Source of the DNA: an uncultured Mycoplasmatota bacterium
GTDB lineage: Bacteria > Bacillota_I > Bacilli_A > RF39 > UBA660
Direction of reading: 5' to 3'
NCBI GenBank assembly: GCA_948466735.1
Contig: CAOKBR010000010.1
Coordinates: 1 to 32,452 of the forward strand
Length of the DNA: 32,452 bases
The translations under genes and the position numbers were made by a program. The notes below the pieces were generated by a model. It ran no database searches, had not been told where the DNA came from, and saw nothing but the letters and a program-made list of their open reading frames with translations. Below, in pieces: positions 22,704 to 32,130 of this stretch; positions within the stretch are counted from its first letter, which is position 1, and each line of letters opens with the position of its first letter.

Positions 22704-24665
22704 ATGAACAAAAGAAATATGAAGAAAAACATTATTCCATATCTTGCCTTAGCCCTTATCTTAATGGCTATTTTCTATGGATTTAATGTATTAAATAAAA
22801 AGGTGAATGTATTTTCTTATGATGAATTTATTAAAAATGTAAACCAAGGTAGTGTTGTAGAAATTGTGGTAACACCAAGGGATAGAGCACAAACTTACGA
22901 AATTGTTGGAAAATTAAAGGATTATAAAGAAAATGAAACGTTTTTTGTACGCGTGCCCCTTTCTAATGAAATGATGAAAAAGATTATGGAAGCATCAGAA
23001 AGATATGATTTTAAATTTGTTACTCACGATGATCCAGAGTCTAGTTCCTTATTGTTGATTTTAGTCAACGTTGTCCCTATATTACTTTTAGTAGGTGGTG
23101 CCTTTTTCTTATTCACAAGACAAATGGGTGGAGCTAATAAATCTATGGATTTTGGCAAAAGTAAAGCTAAATTAAGTAGTGATAAAAATAAAGTTACGTT
23201 TAACGATGTAGCAGGATTAAAAGAAGAAAAAGAAGAAGTAAAAGAATTAATCGATTTCTTAAAAAGTCCAAAGAAATTCCAAAAATTAGGAGCACGTATT
23301 CCAAAAGGTGTACTATTATTTGGGCCTCCAGGAACAGGAAAAACGTTACTTGCTCGTGCTGTAGCAGGAGAAGCTAATGTACCATTTTACTATATTAGTG
23401 GTTCAGACTTCGTAGAACTATTTGTCGGAGTAGGAGCAAGTCGTGTTCGAGATATGTTTCAACAAGCCAAAAGGAATGCTCCATGCTTAATTTTTATTGA
23501 TGAAATCGATGCAGTAGGTCGCCAGCGTGGAACAGGTTTAGGCGGTGGACATGATGAACGTGAACAAACACTAAATCAATTATTAACTGAGATGGATGGT
23601 TTTGGCGAAAACGAAGGAATCATTATCATAGCAGCTACTAATAGACCTGATGTATTAGATCCAGCCTTATTAAGGCCAGGAAGATTTGACCGTCAGGTGA
23701 CAGTTAACTTACCAGATATTAAAGGTCGAGAAGAAATTTTAAAAGTTCATGCTAGAAACAAGATTTTATCTAAAGGTGTAACACTAGAAAACTTAGCCAA
23801 GAGAACGCCTGGGTTTAGTGGAGCAGATCTTGAAAACTTATTAAATGAAGCAGCCCTTTTAGCTGTTCGTCGTAATAAAGAATCAATTACGATGAGTGAA
23901 ATTGATGAAGCAACAGATCGTGTATTAATGGGACCTGCTAAAACAAGTAGAAAATATAGTGAAGAAGATCGTAAAATGGTATCTTATCACGAAGCAGGAC
24001 ACGTTGTTTTAGGATTAAAATTAAATGATGCAAATGATGTACAAAAAGTAACGATTATTCCTCGTGGTCCAGCGGGGGGATACGCGATGATGGTACCTAA
24101 AGAAGAACGAATGAATGCCACAAAAGACGACTTGTTAGAAGAAATCACAGGATTATTAGGTGGTAGAGTATCAGAAGAATTGATTTTCAATAAAATTACA
24201 ACAGGTGCGCAAAACGACTTTGAAAAAGCTACTAAAATAGCTCGATCAATGGTTACTGAATATGGTATGAGTGACTTAGGTCCAATGCAATTAGAACAAC
24301 AAGAAGGTGCTGCCTTCCTTGGAAGAGATTATAACAAAGTACGTAATTTCTCTAATGAAGTAGCGCATGAAATTGATATCGAGATGCGTAAAATTATTGA
24401 TAGTTGCTATGTTAATGCAAAAAAAATTCTTGATGAAAATCGTGATTTATTAAAATTAATTGCTGATGCTTTATTAGAATATGAAACATTAACAAAAGAA
24501 CAAATCGAATATTTAGTAGAAAATGGACATATGGAGGAAGAAGAAGAGAATTATGAGCGTATGCCATTAACTAAATTACGAGAAATTGCTGAGGAAATGG
24601 GCATTGAGAACTATGACAAATTGAATAAAGCTGATTTAATTAAGGAACTAAATGAACGTCAATAG
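22704..24665 (+). CDS. ftsH: ATP-dependent zinc metalloprotease FtsH with Rho_N-like tail
   Basis: A 653-residue membrane AAA+ protease that degrades misfolded and regulatory membrane proteins. Two membrane helices (about 8-27 and 111-136) flank a small external domain. The AAA+ module has Walker A GPPGTGKT (about 206-213), Walker B IFIDEID (about 264-270) and the second region of homology [19 protein letters not shown]. The zinc motif is H429-E430-A-G-H433. Unusually, after the acidic linker MEEEEENYE, residues 620-653 ([14 protein letters not shown], then a Lys-rich helix ending LIKELNE) look like a Rho N-terminal/SAP-like helix-extended-loop-helix. The ribosome site AAAGGAGG is strong. A terminator stem overlaps the stop. 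Confidence 0.97.
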   Translation: MNKRNMKKNIIPYLALALILMAIFYGFNVLNKKVNVFSYDEFIKNVNQGSVVEIVVTPRDRAQTYEIVGKLKDYKENETFFVRVPLSNEMMKKIMEASERYDFKFVTHDDPESSSLLLILVNVVPILLLVGGAFFLFTRQMGGANKSMDFGKSKAKLSSDKNKVTFNDVAGLKEEKEEVKELIDFLKSPKKFQKLGARIPKGVLLFGPPGTGKTLLARAVAGEANVPFYYISGSDFVELFVGVGASRVRDMFQQAKRNAPCLIFIDEIDAVGRQRGTGLGGGHDEREQTLNQLLTEMDGFGENEGIIIIAATNRPDVLDPALLRPGRFDRQVTVNLPDIKGREEILKVHARNKILSKGVTLENLAKRTPGFSGADLENLLNEAALLAVRRNKESITMSEIDEATDRVLMGPAKTSRKYSEEDRKMVSYHEAGHVVLGLKLNDANDVQKVTIIPRGPAGGYAMMVPKEERMNATKDDLLEEITGLLGGRVSEELIFNKITTGAQNDFEKATKIARSMVTEYGMSDLGPMQLEQQEGAAFLGRDYNKVRNFSNEVAHEIDIEMRKIIDSCYVNAKKILDENRDLLKLIADALLEYETLTKEQIEYLVENGHMEEEEENYERMPLTKLREIAEEMGIENYDKLNKADLIKELNERQ

Positions 24666-24676
24666 TTCCTTTTTTC
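24642..24676 (+). terminator. Terminator overlapping the ftsH stop codon
   Basis: AAGGAACTA at 24642-24650 pairs perfectly with TAGTTCCTT at 24663-24671, enclosing the last ftsH codons, and a T run continues to 24675. dusB begins 15 bases later with no visible promoter, so this may be only partial. Confidence 0.75.
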
Positions 24677-24689
24677 TAGAGGTGAAAAA

Positions 24690-25670
24690 ATGAAATGGTA
24701 TATTGGAAATGTTGAAATAAAAAACAAAATAGTTTTAGCCCCGATGGCAGGAATTTGTAATTCTGCGTTTCGTCGTATCGCCAAGGAAATGGGCGTTGGA
24801 TTAATTTATGCAGAAATGGTAAGTGATAAAGCAATTGTCTATCATAGTAAAAAAACGCTCGATATGCTTTATATGACTGAGGAAGAACGTCCTATTGTTC
24901 AACAAATTTTTGGTGCTGATAAAGAAACTTTTAAGGAAGCGGCTAAATTTGTTGAAGAAAATATGAAACCTGATATTATCGATATTAATATGGGGTGTCC
25001 TGTTCCTAAAGTTGCTCTAAGAGCACAAGCAGGTTCTGCATTATTGAAAGATAAAAATAAAATTTATGATATTGTAAAAGCTGTTGTAGATGAAGTATCT
25101 ATTCCAGTGACTGTTAAAATTCGTAGTGGTTGGAGTCAGGAAAATATTAATGCTGTTGAAGTAGCACAAATCTGTGAAAGGGCTGGAGCTAAAGCCATTT
25201 GTATTCATGCTAGAACAAGAAGTCAAGGATATAGCGGAAAAGCAGATTGGAATATAATTAAACAAGTAAAAGCAGCAGTAAAAATTCCTGTCATTGGAAA
25301 TGGAGATGTTACTAGTTGTTATCTTGCTAAAAAAATGTTAGATGAAACTGGGTGCGATGCTATAATGATAGGTAGAGGTGTTCTAGGAAATCCTTGGTTA
25401 ATTAAAGAAGTTATTGACTATCTTGAAAAAGGAATTGAACCCCAAAAAATTAGTAAAGAACAAAAAATAGAAATGTGCTTACAACATTTAAATTACTTAA
25501 GGCAAATAAAAGAAGAACATATTGCAGCAGCAGAAATTAGAAGTCATGTAGCCTGGTATTTAAAAGGAATTCCTAATTCGACAGAAATAAAAAATAAAAT
25601 CTACCAAACAAAAGAAATTGATGATATAATTTTAATATTAAATCAGTACAAAAAAGAAAAAGGAGTATAA
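24690..25670 (+). CDS. dusB: tRNA-dihydrouridine synthase DusB family
   Basis: A 326-residue FMN-dependent TIM-barrel enzyme that reduces uridines in the tRNA D-loop. Motifs: the opening LAPMAGICNSAFRRIAKEMG, the catalytic cysteine in DINMGCPVPKV (about residue 103), KIRSGW, CIHARTRSQGYSGKADW, VIGNGDV and MIGRGVLGNPW. In B. subtilis, the yacF (dusB) gene also lies upstream of lysS, with folate genes in between that are absent here. An AGAGGTG ribosome site lies before the ATG. An RDD membrane protein follows, one base after the stop. Confidence 0.96.
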   Translation: MKWYIGNVEIKNKIVLAPMAGICNSAFRRIAKEMGVGLIYAEMVSDKAIVYHSKKTLDMLYMTEEERPIVQQIFGADKETFKEAAKFVEENMKPDIIDINMGCPVPKVALRAQAGSALLKDKNKIYDIVKAVVDEVSIPVTVKIRSGWSQENINAVEVAQICERAGAKAICIHARTRSQGYSGKADWNIIKQVKAAVKIPVIGNGDVTSCYLAKKMLDETGCDAIMIGRGVLGNPWLIKEVIDYLEKGIEPQKISKEQKIEMCLQHLNYLRQIKEEHIAAAEIRSHVAWYLKGIPNSTEIKNKIYQTKEIDDIILILNQYKKEKGV

Positions 25671-25671
25671 A

Positions 25672-26295
25672 ATGAGAGCATATTTTCTACAACGTTTAGG
25701 AGCATATTTAATTGATGTCGTATTAGTTGTTTTAGCAGTATCTTTAATTGCAACATTTTTTCCTGAAAACAATAATTTAGTAAAATTAAATCAAGAAATG
25801 AAAAATTTAACAGAGGAATATTTAGAAGGAGAAATTAGCGCGAAAGATTACTTAGTAAAATCAAGTGATATCAATTACGATATTGCTTATCAACAAGTTT
25901 TTTTAACTATTATGAATATTAGTGCATTTATTCTTTACTTTATTATCTTTCAGTATTATAATAAGGGACAAACTGTTGGAAAGAAGCTATTAAAAATTAG
26001 AACTACGCGAATAGACGGAAAAGAATTACAAATCAACGATTTGGCACTACGTTCATTGGTTGCACATTCTCTTTTAATTGATATGATATTATTAGCCGTT
26101 ATTTTGTTTGCTAATAGGGAAGTATACTTTTACAGTAGTAATATTCTAGAGGTGCTTCAATCCATTGTATTGATAGTGACAGTAATTATGGTAATTTACC
26201 GAAAAGATGGTCGAGGACTACATGATTTAGTAGGAAACACTATAGTTGTTTTAGATAATCCAAAAAAGGAGTTGGTAGTATGCGAGGAGAATTAA
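25672..26295 (+). CDS. RDD family membrane protein
   Basis: A 207-residue membrane protein of the RDD family, with about four helices (10-28, 82-100, 127-145 and 155-174). The signature is [13 protein letters not shown] at the N-terminus and [16 protein letters not shown] near the C-terminus, with the arginine and two aspartates of the name. [12 protein letters not shown] in the middle is also typical. Family function is poorly defined; ion or small-solute transport has been proposed for a few members. AAGGAG spans the dusB end. It overlaps lysS by 16 bases, so it is part of the dusB-lysS operon. Confidence 0.88.
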   Translation: MRAYFLQRLGAYLIDVVLVVLAVSLIATFFPENNNLVKLNQEMKNLTEEYLEGEISAKDYLVKSSDINYDIAYQQVFLTIMNISAFILYFIIFQYYNKGQTVGKKLLKIRTTRIDGKELQINDLALRSLVAHSLLIDMILLAVILFANREVYFYSSNILEVLQSIVLIVTVIMVIYRKDGRGLHDLVGNTIVVLDNPKKELVVCEEN

Positions 26296-27770
26296 CAGAA
26301 CAAGAATTAGTAAGACGAGAAAAGGCAGAAGAATTAAGAGAAAAAGGAATAGATCCTTATGGACATCGTTTCGATGTGACGACAAATTCAAAAGAAATTA
26401 ATGAAAAGTATGCTAGTTATGATAAAGAGCAATTACATGAAATGGAAATTCCTGTTATTATTGCTGGTAGAATTATGACAAAACGTAGCAAGGGAAAAGT
26501 TGGATTCATGCATATTCAAGATAAGTATGGTCAAATTCAAATTTATGTTAGAAAAGATGTTATTGGTGAAGATGAGTATGAATTGTTTAAAAAAGCCGAT
26601 ATTGGAGATATCGTTGGTATTAAAGGAAACGTCTTTAGAACTGATATGGGTGAATTAACTGTTAAAGCAATGGAATATATTCACTTAGTAAAAGCACTAC
26701 GTCCACTTCCTGAAAAATTCCACGGTTTAAGTGATGTAGAAGAGCGCTTTCGTCGCCGTTATGTTGATTTAATTATGAATGAAGAAGCGAGAAAAATTGC
26801 GTTTATGCGGCCTAAAATCATTCGTTCTATTCAACATTATTTAGATTCACTAGACTATACAGAAGTTGAAACACCAGTATTAGGAACCATTTTAGGAGGA
26901 GCTAGTGCTAAACCATTTGTAACTCATCACAATACACTAAATATCGATATGTATTTACGTATTGCAACAGAACTATCCTTAAAACGTCTACTAGTTGGTG
27001 GAATGGATGGGGTATATGAAATTGGTCGATTATTTAGAAATGAAGGAATGGATAGAACCCATAACCCAGAGTTTACAACAATAGAAGTTTATAAAGCTTA
27101 TAGTGATTTAGAAGGAATGATGGATTTAGTCGAAGGGATGATTAGTAACACAGCAATGGAAGTTTTAGGTACTTGTGATATTACCTGGAAAGGACATGAA
27201 ATTTCTTTAGCACCTCATTATAAAAGAATTCACATGGTAGATGCGATTAAAGAGAAAACGGGAATTAATTTCTTTGAGATTACTTCTTTTGAAGATGCTA
27301 AAAACTTAGCTATTGAACATCACATTGAAGTAGAAGAACATTTTCAATTTGGACATATTGTTAATGCATTCTTTGAAAAATATGTCGAAGAAGAAATAAT
27401 TGAACCAACGTTAATATACGGTCATCCTATTGAGATTAGTCCATTAGCAAAAAAAGATCCAAAGGATCCTAGATTTACGCAACGTTTTGAATTATTTATT
27501 TGTGGTAATGAATATGCTAACGCCTTTACTGAGTTAAATGATCCAATTGATCAAGAGGAAAGATTTAAAGCTCAACTGCAAGAGAAAGAGTTAGGAAACG
27601 AAGAAGCAAATGAAATGGATATTGACTTTGTAGAAGCACTAGAATATGGAATGCCACCAGCTGGAGGATTAGGTATGGGAATTGATCGTTTAGTCATGAT
27701 GTTAACGAATAACGAAAGCATTCGAGAGGTTATCTTATTCCCAACAATGAAAATTAAGGAAAAAGATTAG
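26280..27770 (+). CDS. lysS: Lysyl-tRNA synthetase, class II
   Basis: A 496-residue class II LysRS. An OB-fold anticodon domain (about 55-150, [27 protein letters not shown]) precedes the catalytic domain with motif 1 ([11 protein letters not shown]), motif 2 ([18 protein letters not shown]) and motif 3 ([14 protein letters not shown]). All are intact and the length is normal. The ATG at 26280 has AAGGAG nine bases before it, inside the RDD gene. B. subtilis also has lysS a little upstream of the clpC operon, though an rRNA operon lies between there and none is present here. Confidence 0.98.
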   Translation: MRGELTEQELVRREKAEELREKGIDPYGHRFDVTTNSKEINEKYASYDKEQLHEMEIPVIIAGRIMTKRSKGKVGFMHIQDKYGQIQIYVRKDVIGEDEYELFKKADIGDIVGIKGNVFRTDMGELTVKAMEYIHLVKALRPLPEKFHGLSDVEERFRRRYVDLIMNEEARKIAFMRPKIIRSIQHYLDSLDYTEVETPVLGTILGGASAKPFVTHHNTLNIDMYLRIATELSLKRLLVGGMDGVYEIGRLFRNEGMDRTHNPEFTTIEVYKAYSDLEGMMDLVEGMISNTAMEVLGTCDITWKGHEISLAPHYKRIHMVDAIKEKTGINFFEITSFEDAKNLAIEHHIEVEEHFQFGHIVNAFFEKYVEEEIIEPTLIYGHPIEISPLAKKDPKDPRFTQRFELFICGNEYANAFTELNDPIDQEERFKAQLQEKELGNEEANEMDIDFVEALEYGMPPAGGLGMGIDRLVMMLTNNESIREVILFPTMKIKEKD

Positions 27771-27790
27771 TAATACTTTTTCTTTTTTCT
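27756..27790 (+). terminator. Terminator overlapping the lysS stop
   Basis: GAAAAAG at 27759-27765 pairs with CTTTTTC at 27776-27782, extended by G-T and two A-T pairs, followed by T. It closes the dusB-lysS operon. Confidence 0.75.
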
Positions 27791-27815
27791 ATTTTGTCAA
27801 ATTTATGTAAAGTAT

Positions 27816-27844
27816 TTGTTTTCTTCCTTATTTGATTGTATAAT
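27816..27844 (+). promoter_or_regulatory. Promoter for the DcuC/YfcC-type permease
   Basis: TTGTTT at 27816-27821, a 17-base spacer and the perfect -10 TATAAT at 27839-27844, 18 bases before the ATG with GGGAGGAG between. Confidence 0.65.
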
Positions 27845-27861
27845 AACCTTGGGAGGAGAAA

Positions 27862-29271
27862 ATGAAAAAATATAATTGGTTGAAGTGGGTATTACTATCT
27901 TTATTACTTGTTGTGTTACTTTCATGGATTGTACCAGCGGCTCAAATGCAAGGAAATTTAATCGAATTAGGAAGAACACAAGTTGGTATATTTGATTTAG
28001 GAACATATCCACTAGTATGTTTGATGTATTTTGGCTATATTGCTATATTTATGTTATGTGTAGGCGGATTTTATGGCATATTGAATCAGACTGGAGTTTA
28101 TCGAAAATTATTAGATAAAGTTACCGAGATGTTCAAAGGACGCGAAACCATTTTTTTAATAGCTAGCATCCTAATTATTGCTATATTAACATCTATCACA
28201 GGGCTAACCGTTGGATTATTTTTAATATTTCCATTAATCATTTCCCTTGTTTTATTGATGGGATATAATAAAATTGTTGCTGCTAGTGTAACAGTAGGGA
28301 GTATGGTAATTGGAATTTTTGGGAATTTATTTGGAAGTACTACTAGTAATTTGAATGAGATTTTATCACTAAAATACACTGATGAAATTGTTACAAAAAT
28401 CATTCTTTTGGTAATAGGATTGGTATTGTTAATTTATCATACTATCTCTTATGCGAAAAAAGTTAAATCTGATTCAATTACAGAATCTAGAGAATACATT
28501 CCAGAAAAGGTGGAAACAAAAAAGAAAATTTGGCCGATGGTTGTGATGTTTGATTTATTAGTCATTTTTGTCATTTTAGCATTAACTGATTGGCAAGGCG
28601 CATTCAATATCAATTTATTTAGTGATATTACAAAAAAAGCTGCTGAATTTGAAGTTGGAGGATTCCCTATTTTTGCTAAAATTTTAGGTTCTAACTTATT
28701 AGGAACAACGCCACTTGCTTTTGGAGAATGGACACTACGTGAAGTTATTCCAGTTATCGTCATTGTAAGCTTAATATTAGTTGCAATTTATCGTATTAAA
28801 ATGAAAGACGCTTTAGATGGTTTTGCTACAGGAATGAAAAAAGCCCTTTATCCAGCGTTATTAGTGTCTATTATTTATATGATATTAATTGTTACTACGT
28901 ATCACCCATTCCAATTGATTATTTATAAATCAATATTTAGTTTAGCAAATGGGTTTAATGTGTTAACAACATCTTTAGTAGCAATTTTATCTTCATTCTT
29001 TAATCCAGAATTACTTTATGGTTCTGAATCTAGCTTACGTTATTTTGTTAGTATCATTACCAATAAAGAATTATATCCAGTTGTAGAAATTATTTACCAA
29101 ACATTATATGCGTCTACCATGTTAATTGCACCAACGAGTGTAGTTTTAGTAGGAACCCTATCTTATTTAAAAGTTCCATACAAAAATTGGTTAGGCTATG
29201 TTTGGAAGTTACTGTTAGAACTTGTGGTTATAGCCTTTATAGTCTTTACCATTTTAACCGTAGTAAATTAG
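27862..29271 (+). CDS. DcuC/YfcC-type membrane permease
   Basis: A 469-residue polytopic protein with about 11-12 hydrophobic segments. The opening WVLLSLLLVVLLSWIVPAA and the stretch GGFYGILNQTGVYRKLLDKVTEMFKG resemble the YfcC/DcuC group of the ion-transporter superfamily, which carries C4-dicarboxylates, basic amino acids or related anions. GLTVGLFLIFPLIISLVLLMGYNKI is also typical. A charged cytoplasmic loop (about 195-225) divides the protein. The substrate cannot be told from sequence. It has its own promoter and terminator and stands alone between lysS and clpC, where B. subtilis has rRNA genes and ctsR-mcsA-mcsB, so it is probably an insertion in this lineage. Confidence 0.7.
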   Translation: MKKYNWLKWVLLSLLLVVLLSWIVPAAQMQGNLIELGRTQVGIFDLGTYPLVCLMYFGYIAIFMLCVGGFYGILNQTGVYRKLLDKVTEMFKGRETIFLIASILIIAILTSITGLTVGLFLIFPLIISLVLLMGYNKIVAASVTVGSMVIGIFGNLFGSTTSNLNEILSLKYTDEIVTKIILLVIGLVLLIYHTISYAKKVKSDSITESREYIPEKVETKKKIWPMVVMFDLLVIFVILALTDWQGAFNINLFSDITKKAAEFEVGGFPIFAKILGSNLLGTTPLAFGEWTLREVIPVIVIVSLILVAIYRIKMKDALDGFATGMKKALYPALLVSIIYMILIVTTYHPFQLIIYKSIFSLANGFNVLTTSLVAILSSFFNPELLYGSESSLRYFVSIITNKELYPVVEIIYQTLYASTMLIAPTSVVLVGTLSYLKVPYKNWLGYVWKLLLELVVIAFIVFTILTVVN

Positions 29272-29489
29272 AGCATTTGCTCTTTTTTTTCATCCATTTT
29301 TTTCGTTACTAAATTTGTTAAATACCAATCCACATCTAATTCACTTTTTAGATCTTCCTTTTTCACATCTTCATTAAAAAGTTTTTGTTCAAAACAAAAA
29401 TCAATTAGTTCTTCCAATGTTTGAAATTTGCGATTAACAATATCCGAATATCCGACATAAACGTTAGGTTTTTTCTCTAATTTATACAT
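29268..29489 (-). CDS. Unrecognised small acidic protein
   Basis: A 73-residue, charged soluble protein (MYKLEKKPNVYVGYSDIVNR at the start) that I do not recognise. It is the only convincing complete minus-strand gene in the window. Reading its strand, AAGGAGAG lies seven bases or so before the ATG and TATAAT (29507-29512 on the + strand, reversed) lies further upstream, so it has both signals of a real gene. It converges with the permease, their ends overlapping by a few bases, and diverges from clpC. One cysteine (DFCFEQK) and one tryptophan (DVDWYLTN) are present. No function can be given. Confidence 0.7.
   Translation of the reverse strand: MYKLEKKPNVYVGYSDIVNRKFQTLEELIDFCFEQKLFNEDVKKEDLKSELDVDWYLTNLVTKKMDEKKEQML
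29270..29290 (+). terminator. Rho-independent terminator after the permease
   Basis: AGAGC at 29270-29274 pairs with GCTCT at 29279-29283 over a four-base loop, then a run of T to 29290. The stem overlaps the permease stop and abuts the stop of the converging minus-strand gene. Confidence 0.85.
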
Positions 29490-29506
29490 AAAACTCTCCT
29501 TATAAT

Positions 29507-29512
29507 TCTATT
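29507..29512 (-). promoter_or_regulatory. -10 box for the minus-strand small gene
   Basis: Read on the minus strand, TATAAT occurs about 20 bases ahead of the ATG at 29489, followed by AAGGAGAG. The -35 at 17 bases (TAACTT) is poor. Confidence 0.4.
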
Positions 29513-29559
29513 ATAGCCAAATTTTAGAAAAAAAGTTAGTATTTTGTCATTTTTTTGGT

Positions 29560-29600
29560 GGTATAAATCTTTGCCTTTAATACCAAAATTCGCATAGAAT
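29560..29600 (+). promoter_or_regulatory. clpC promoter with an inverted repeat over the -35
   Basis: TTGCCT at 29571-29576, an 18-base spacer and TAGAAT at 29595-29600. An imperfect inverted repeat (GGTATAAA at 29560-29567, TTTAATACC at 29576-29584, one bulged A) brackets the -35. Neither a CtsR heptamer repeat nor a CIRCE element is seen, so the repressor, if any, is unknown. Confidence 0.45.
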
Positions 29601-29626
29601 AGAATTGTAGATGGAGGAATTAGAAT

Positions 29627-31945
29627 ATGTTTTCTAAATTTGATGAAGATGCACAAAAAATTTTAATTAATGCAAGAAAAGAAATGACTTTACTAAAACA
29701 TCCTTATGTAGGTAGTGAACATTTATTACTTGCGATGTTAGCGATTCCCTCACTAGAAATTACAAAAAGATTAAAGGAATATCAGCTAACTTATGATAGT
29801 TTTCGTGAACAATTAATAGAAGTCATTGGCATAGGAAGTGATGCAAATGATTGGTTTTTATATACTCCATTATTGAAGCGAGTAATGGAAACTGCTATTT
29901 TAAATAGCAAAGAAGTATCTGATGGAATAGTAAGTCCAGAACATCTTTTTTTAGCATTATTAGAGGAAAGTGAAGGAGTAGCTATTCGAATTATGTTAGG
30001 AATGAATGTTGATTTAGATAATCTTTATGAAGAAATATCTAATCAATTTACCTCTCGTTCTAAAAGAAAGGTGAAAAAACTTTATGTGGATGAATTTGCT
30101 GTTGATTTTAGCAAAAAAGCAGCCAATAATGAAATTGATCCAGTAATAGGCAGAGAAGATGAAATCGCTAGAATTATTGAAATTTTGTTAAGAAGAACCA
30201 AAAACAATCCTTTACTCTTAGGAGAAGCTGGAGTAGGAAAGACAGCAATTGTTGAAGGACTAGCTCAAATGATTTATGAAAAACAAGTTCCCGATCATTT
30301 AAAAAATAAACGCATTTTGTCTTTGTCTATGGCATCTTTAGTAGCAGGAACCAAATATCGAGGAGAATTTGAAGAGCGAATCAATAAAATTCTAAAAGAG
30401 TTAGAGGATGCTAATGATGTGATTGTCTTTATTGATGAAATTCATACCCTTGTTGGAGCAGGAGGAGCAGAAGGTGCAATAGACGCTTCAAATATTTTAA
30501 AACCTGCCTTAGCCCGTGGAAAAATCAAGCTAATTGGGGCAACGACAAGTGATGAGTATAAACAATTTATTGAAAAGGATAAAGCCTTAGCAAGAAGGTT
30601 TCAATTAGTGGAAATTTTAGAGCCAAATAAACAAAAAGTGTTAGATATTATTACTAACTTAAAACCTATTTATGAAAGTTTTCATAACGTAGAAATTCCT
30701 AATGATCTGTTACCTTTTATTGTAGAGTTATCCAATAAGTATATAAAGAACGCACACCAACCTGATAAAACAATCGATATTTTAGATGAGGTTTGTGCCA
30801 AGGTATCACTTGTGCAAGATAAAAATGACCAAAGGTTAGAAAGCTTGTTAGAAAAAAAGAAGACTCTTGCTATGAAAAAAAACAATGCTATAGTCAATCA
30901 AGACTTTAACTTAGCATCAAAAATTAAAAGTGAAGAACAACAAATTGAATCAGAAATTAATAAATTAGAACTCCTTCGCTTTAAAAACGCCAAGAAAAAG
31001 CAAGTAACAAAAGAAATGATTGCTAAAGTGGTATACTTAAAGACCAAAATTCCTGTATATGAAGTGTACCCAGGTCAATTAGAAAAAATCAATCAAAGTA
31101 AACAGATATTAAAAGAAAAGATTTTAGGACAAGATGAAGTAGTTAATCGTTTGTGTGATGTGACAAAGCGTATTTTACTTGGTTTAAAAGTAGAAAATCG
31201 ACCTTCTTCCTTTTTACTAGTAGGTCCATCGGGCATAGGAAAGACAATGCTCGCTAAAGAGTATGCTAAAGAATTTTTCAATAATCAAATTATTCGTATT
31301 GACATGAACGAATTTAAGGAGGCTCATAGTATTAGTAAAATTATAGGAGCACCTCCAGGATATGTAGGATATGATAATAATCGAAATATTTTAGAAAAAG
31401 TTCGCGATAATCCTTTTTCTGTTATTTTACTAGATGAAATTGAAAAAGCTCATCCCGCAGTAATTTCTTTATTTTTACAAGCTTTAGATGAAGGACATTT
31501 AGTAGATGCTACAGGAAAATTAGTAAATTTTGAACATGTGATTTTTTTAATGACTTCCAATCTTGGATTTAATCATCACAGTTTAGGATTTTCAAGTGAA
31601 AAAACGAATCAAATTAAAAGAAAATTAAATGATACATTTAGTATTGAATTTATGAATCGAATCAATGAAGTTTTTATCTTAGATTATTTGAATCAATCTA
31701 CTATAGAACAAATTATTAAGAAAGAATTAAAAAATACACAGAAGCGTTTTAAAGAAAAGGATGTTCAAGTGAGATTTTCTAAAGAGATTGTAAATGAGTT
31801 ACTCACTTTGTCTAATTATAGTGAGTATGGTGCTAGAAAAATTAGAAGGTTAATTGAAGAGAAGATTGAAAGTCAAATTATTGATTTTGTAATGATGGGA
31901 AAAAAGAATTTATGCATTCAAAAGTTGGATATGGTTACCGAATGA
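29627..31945 (+). CDS. clpC: Hsp100 ATPase ClpC
   Basis: A 772-residue ClpC, a little shorter than the 810 of B. subtilis. It unfolds proteins for ClpP and acts in stress response and regulated proteolysis. Order: two Clp-N repeats (about 1-145), AAA-1 with GEAGVGKT (about 199-206) and VFIDEIHTLVGAGGAEGAIDA, a UVR-type middle segment (about 405-446, NLASKIKSEEQQIESEINKLE), AAA-2 with GPSGIGKT (about 533-540), IGAPPGYVGYD and ILLDEIEKAHP, and a C-terminal domain. A GATGGAGG ribosome site lies before the ATG. B. subtilis has it in ctsR-mcsA-mcsB-clpC; here it stands alone with a private promoter. Confidence 0.96.
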   Translation: MFSKFDEDAQKILINARKEMTLLKHPYVGSEHLLLAMLAIPSLEITKRLKEYQLTYDSFREQLIEVIGIGSDANDWFLYTPLLKRVMETAILNSKEVSDGIVSPEHLFLALLEESEGVAIRIMLGMNVDLDNLYEEISNQFTSRSKRKVKKLYVDEFAVDFSKKAANNEIDPVIGREDEIARIIEILLRRTKNNPLLLGEAGVGKTAIVEGLAQMIYEKQVPDHLKNKRILSLSMASLVAGTKYRGEFEERINKILKELEDANDVIVFIDEIHTLVGAGGAEGAIDASNILKPALARGKIKLIGATTSDEYKQFIEKDKALARRFQLVEILEPNKQKVLDIITNLKPIYESFHNVEIPNDLLPFIVELSNKYIKNAHQPDKTIDILDEVCAKVSLVQDKNDQRLESLLEKKKTLAMKKNNAIVNQDFNLASKIKSEEQQIESEINKLELLRFKNAKKKQVTKEMIAKVVYLKTKIPVYEVYPGQLEKINQSKQILKEKILGQDEVVNRLCDVTKRILLGLKVENRPSSFLLVGPSGIGKTMLAKEYAKEFFNNQIIRIDMNEFKEAHSISKIIGAPPGYVGYDNNRNILEKVRDNPFSVILLDEIEKAHPAVISLFLQALDEGHLVDATGKLVNFEHVIFLMTSNLGFNHHSLGFSSEKTNQIKRKLNDTFSIEFMNRINEVFILDYLNQSTIEQIIKKELKNTQKRFKEKDVQVRFSKEIVNELLTLSNYSEYGARKIRRLIEEKIESQIIDFVMMGKKNLCIQKLDMVTE

Positions 31946-31961
31946 TAAAAAGGAAACGTAC

Positions 31962-31990
31962 TATAATGAAGTGAACCTCATTTTGTTCAC
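31962..31990. other. -10-like box and GTGAAC/GTTCAC inverted repeat downstream of clpC
   Basis: TATAAT at 31962-31967 is followed directly by a perfect 6-bp inverted repeat, GTGAAC at 31971-31976 and GTTCAC at 31985-31990, with an eight-base gap and no T run. No suitable -35 and no gene follow before the IS remnant. Its nature is unknown. Confidence 0.35.
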
Positions 31991-32014
31991 AAGAAAAAAG
32001 GAACGAATAAGCGA

Positions 32015-32070
32015 AAGTGAGTGTGACCTAAAATCTGTGTAAATGATAACTTTCCATGATTGAAGCAACA
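32015..32070. repeat. IS end, copy 1
   Basis: This 56-base block matches 32397-32452 at all but four positions and contains AATCTGTGTAAATGATAAC, like IS256-family ends. It lies downstream of the transposase stop when read on the minus strand, so it is the element's 3' end. Confidence 0.75.
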
Positions 32071-32089
32071 AAATATTTTGCTTCTTTTT
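32061..32089 (+). terminator. Hairpin with T run in the IS end, possible clpC terminator
   Basis: GAAGCAA at 32062-32068 pairs with TTGCTTC at 32078-32084, followed by five T at 32085-32089. It is the first terminator-like structure downstream of clpC. The inner CAAAATATTTTG is itself a palindrome. Confidence 0.55.
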
Positions 32090-32130
32090 GTTATTTAAAT
32101 AATAACATGAGTTTTAAAATTGTCAAAGAA

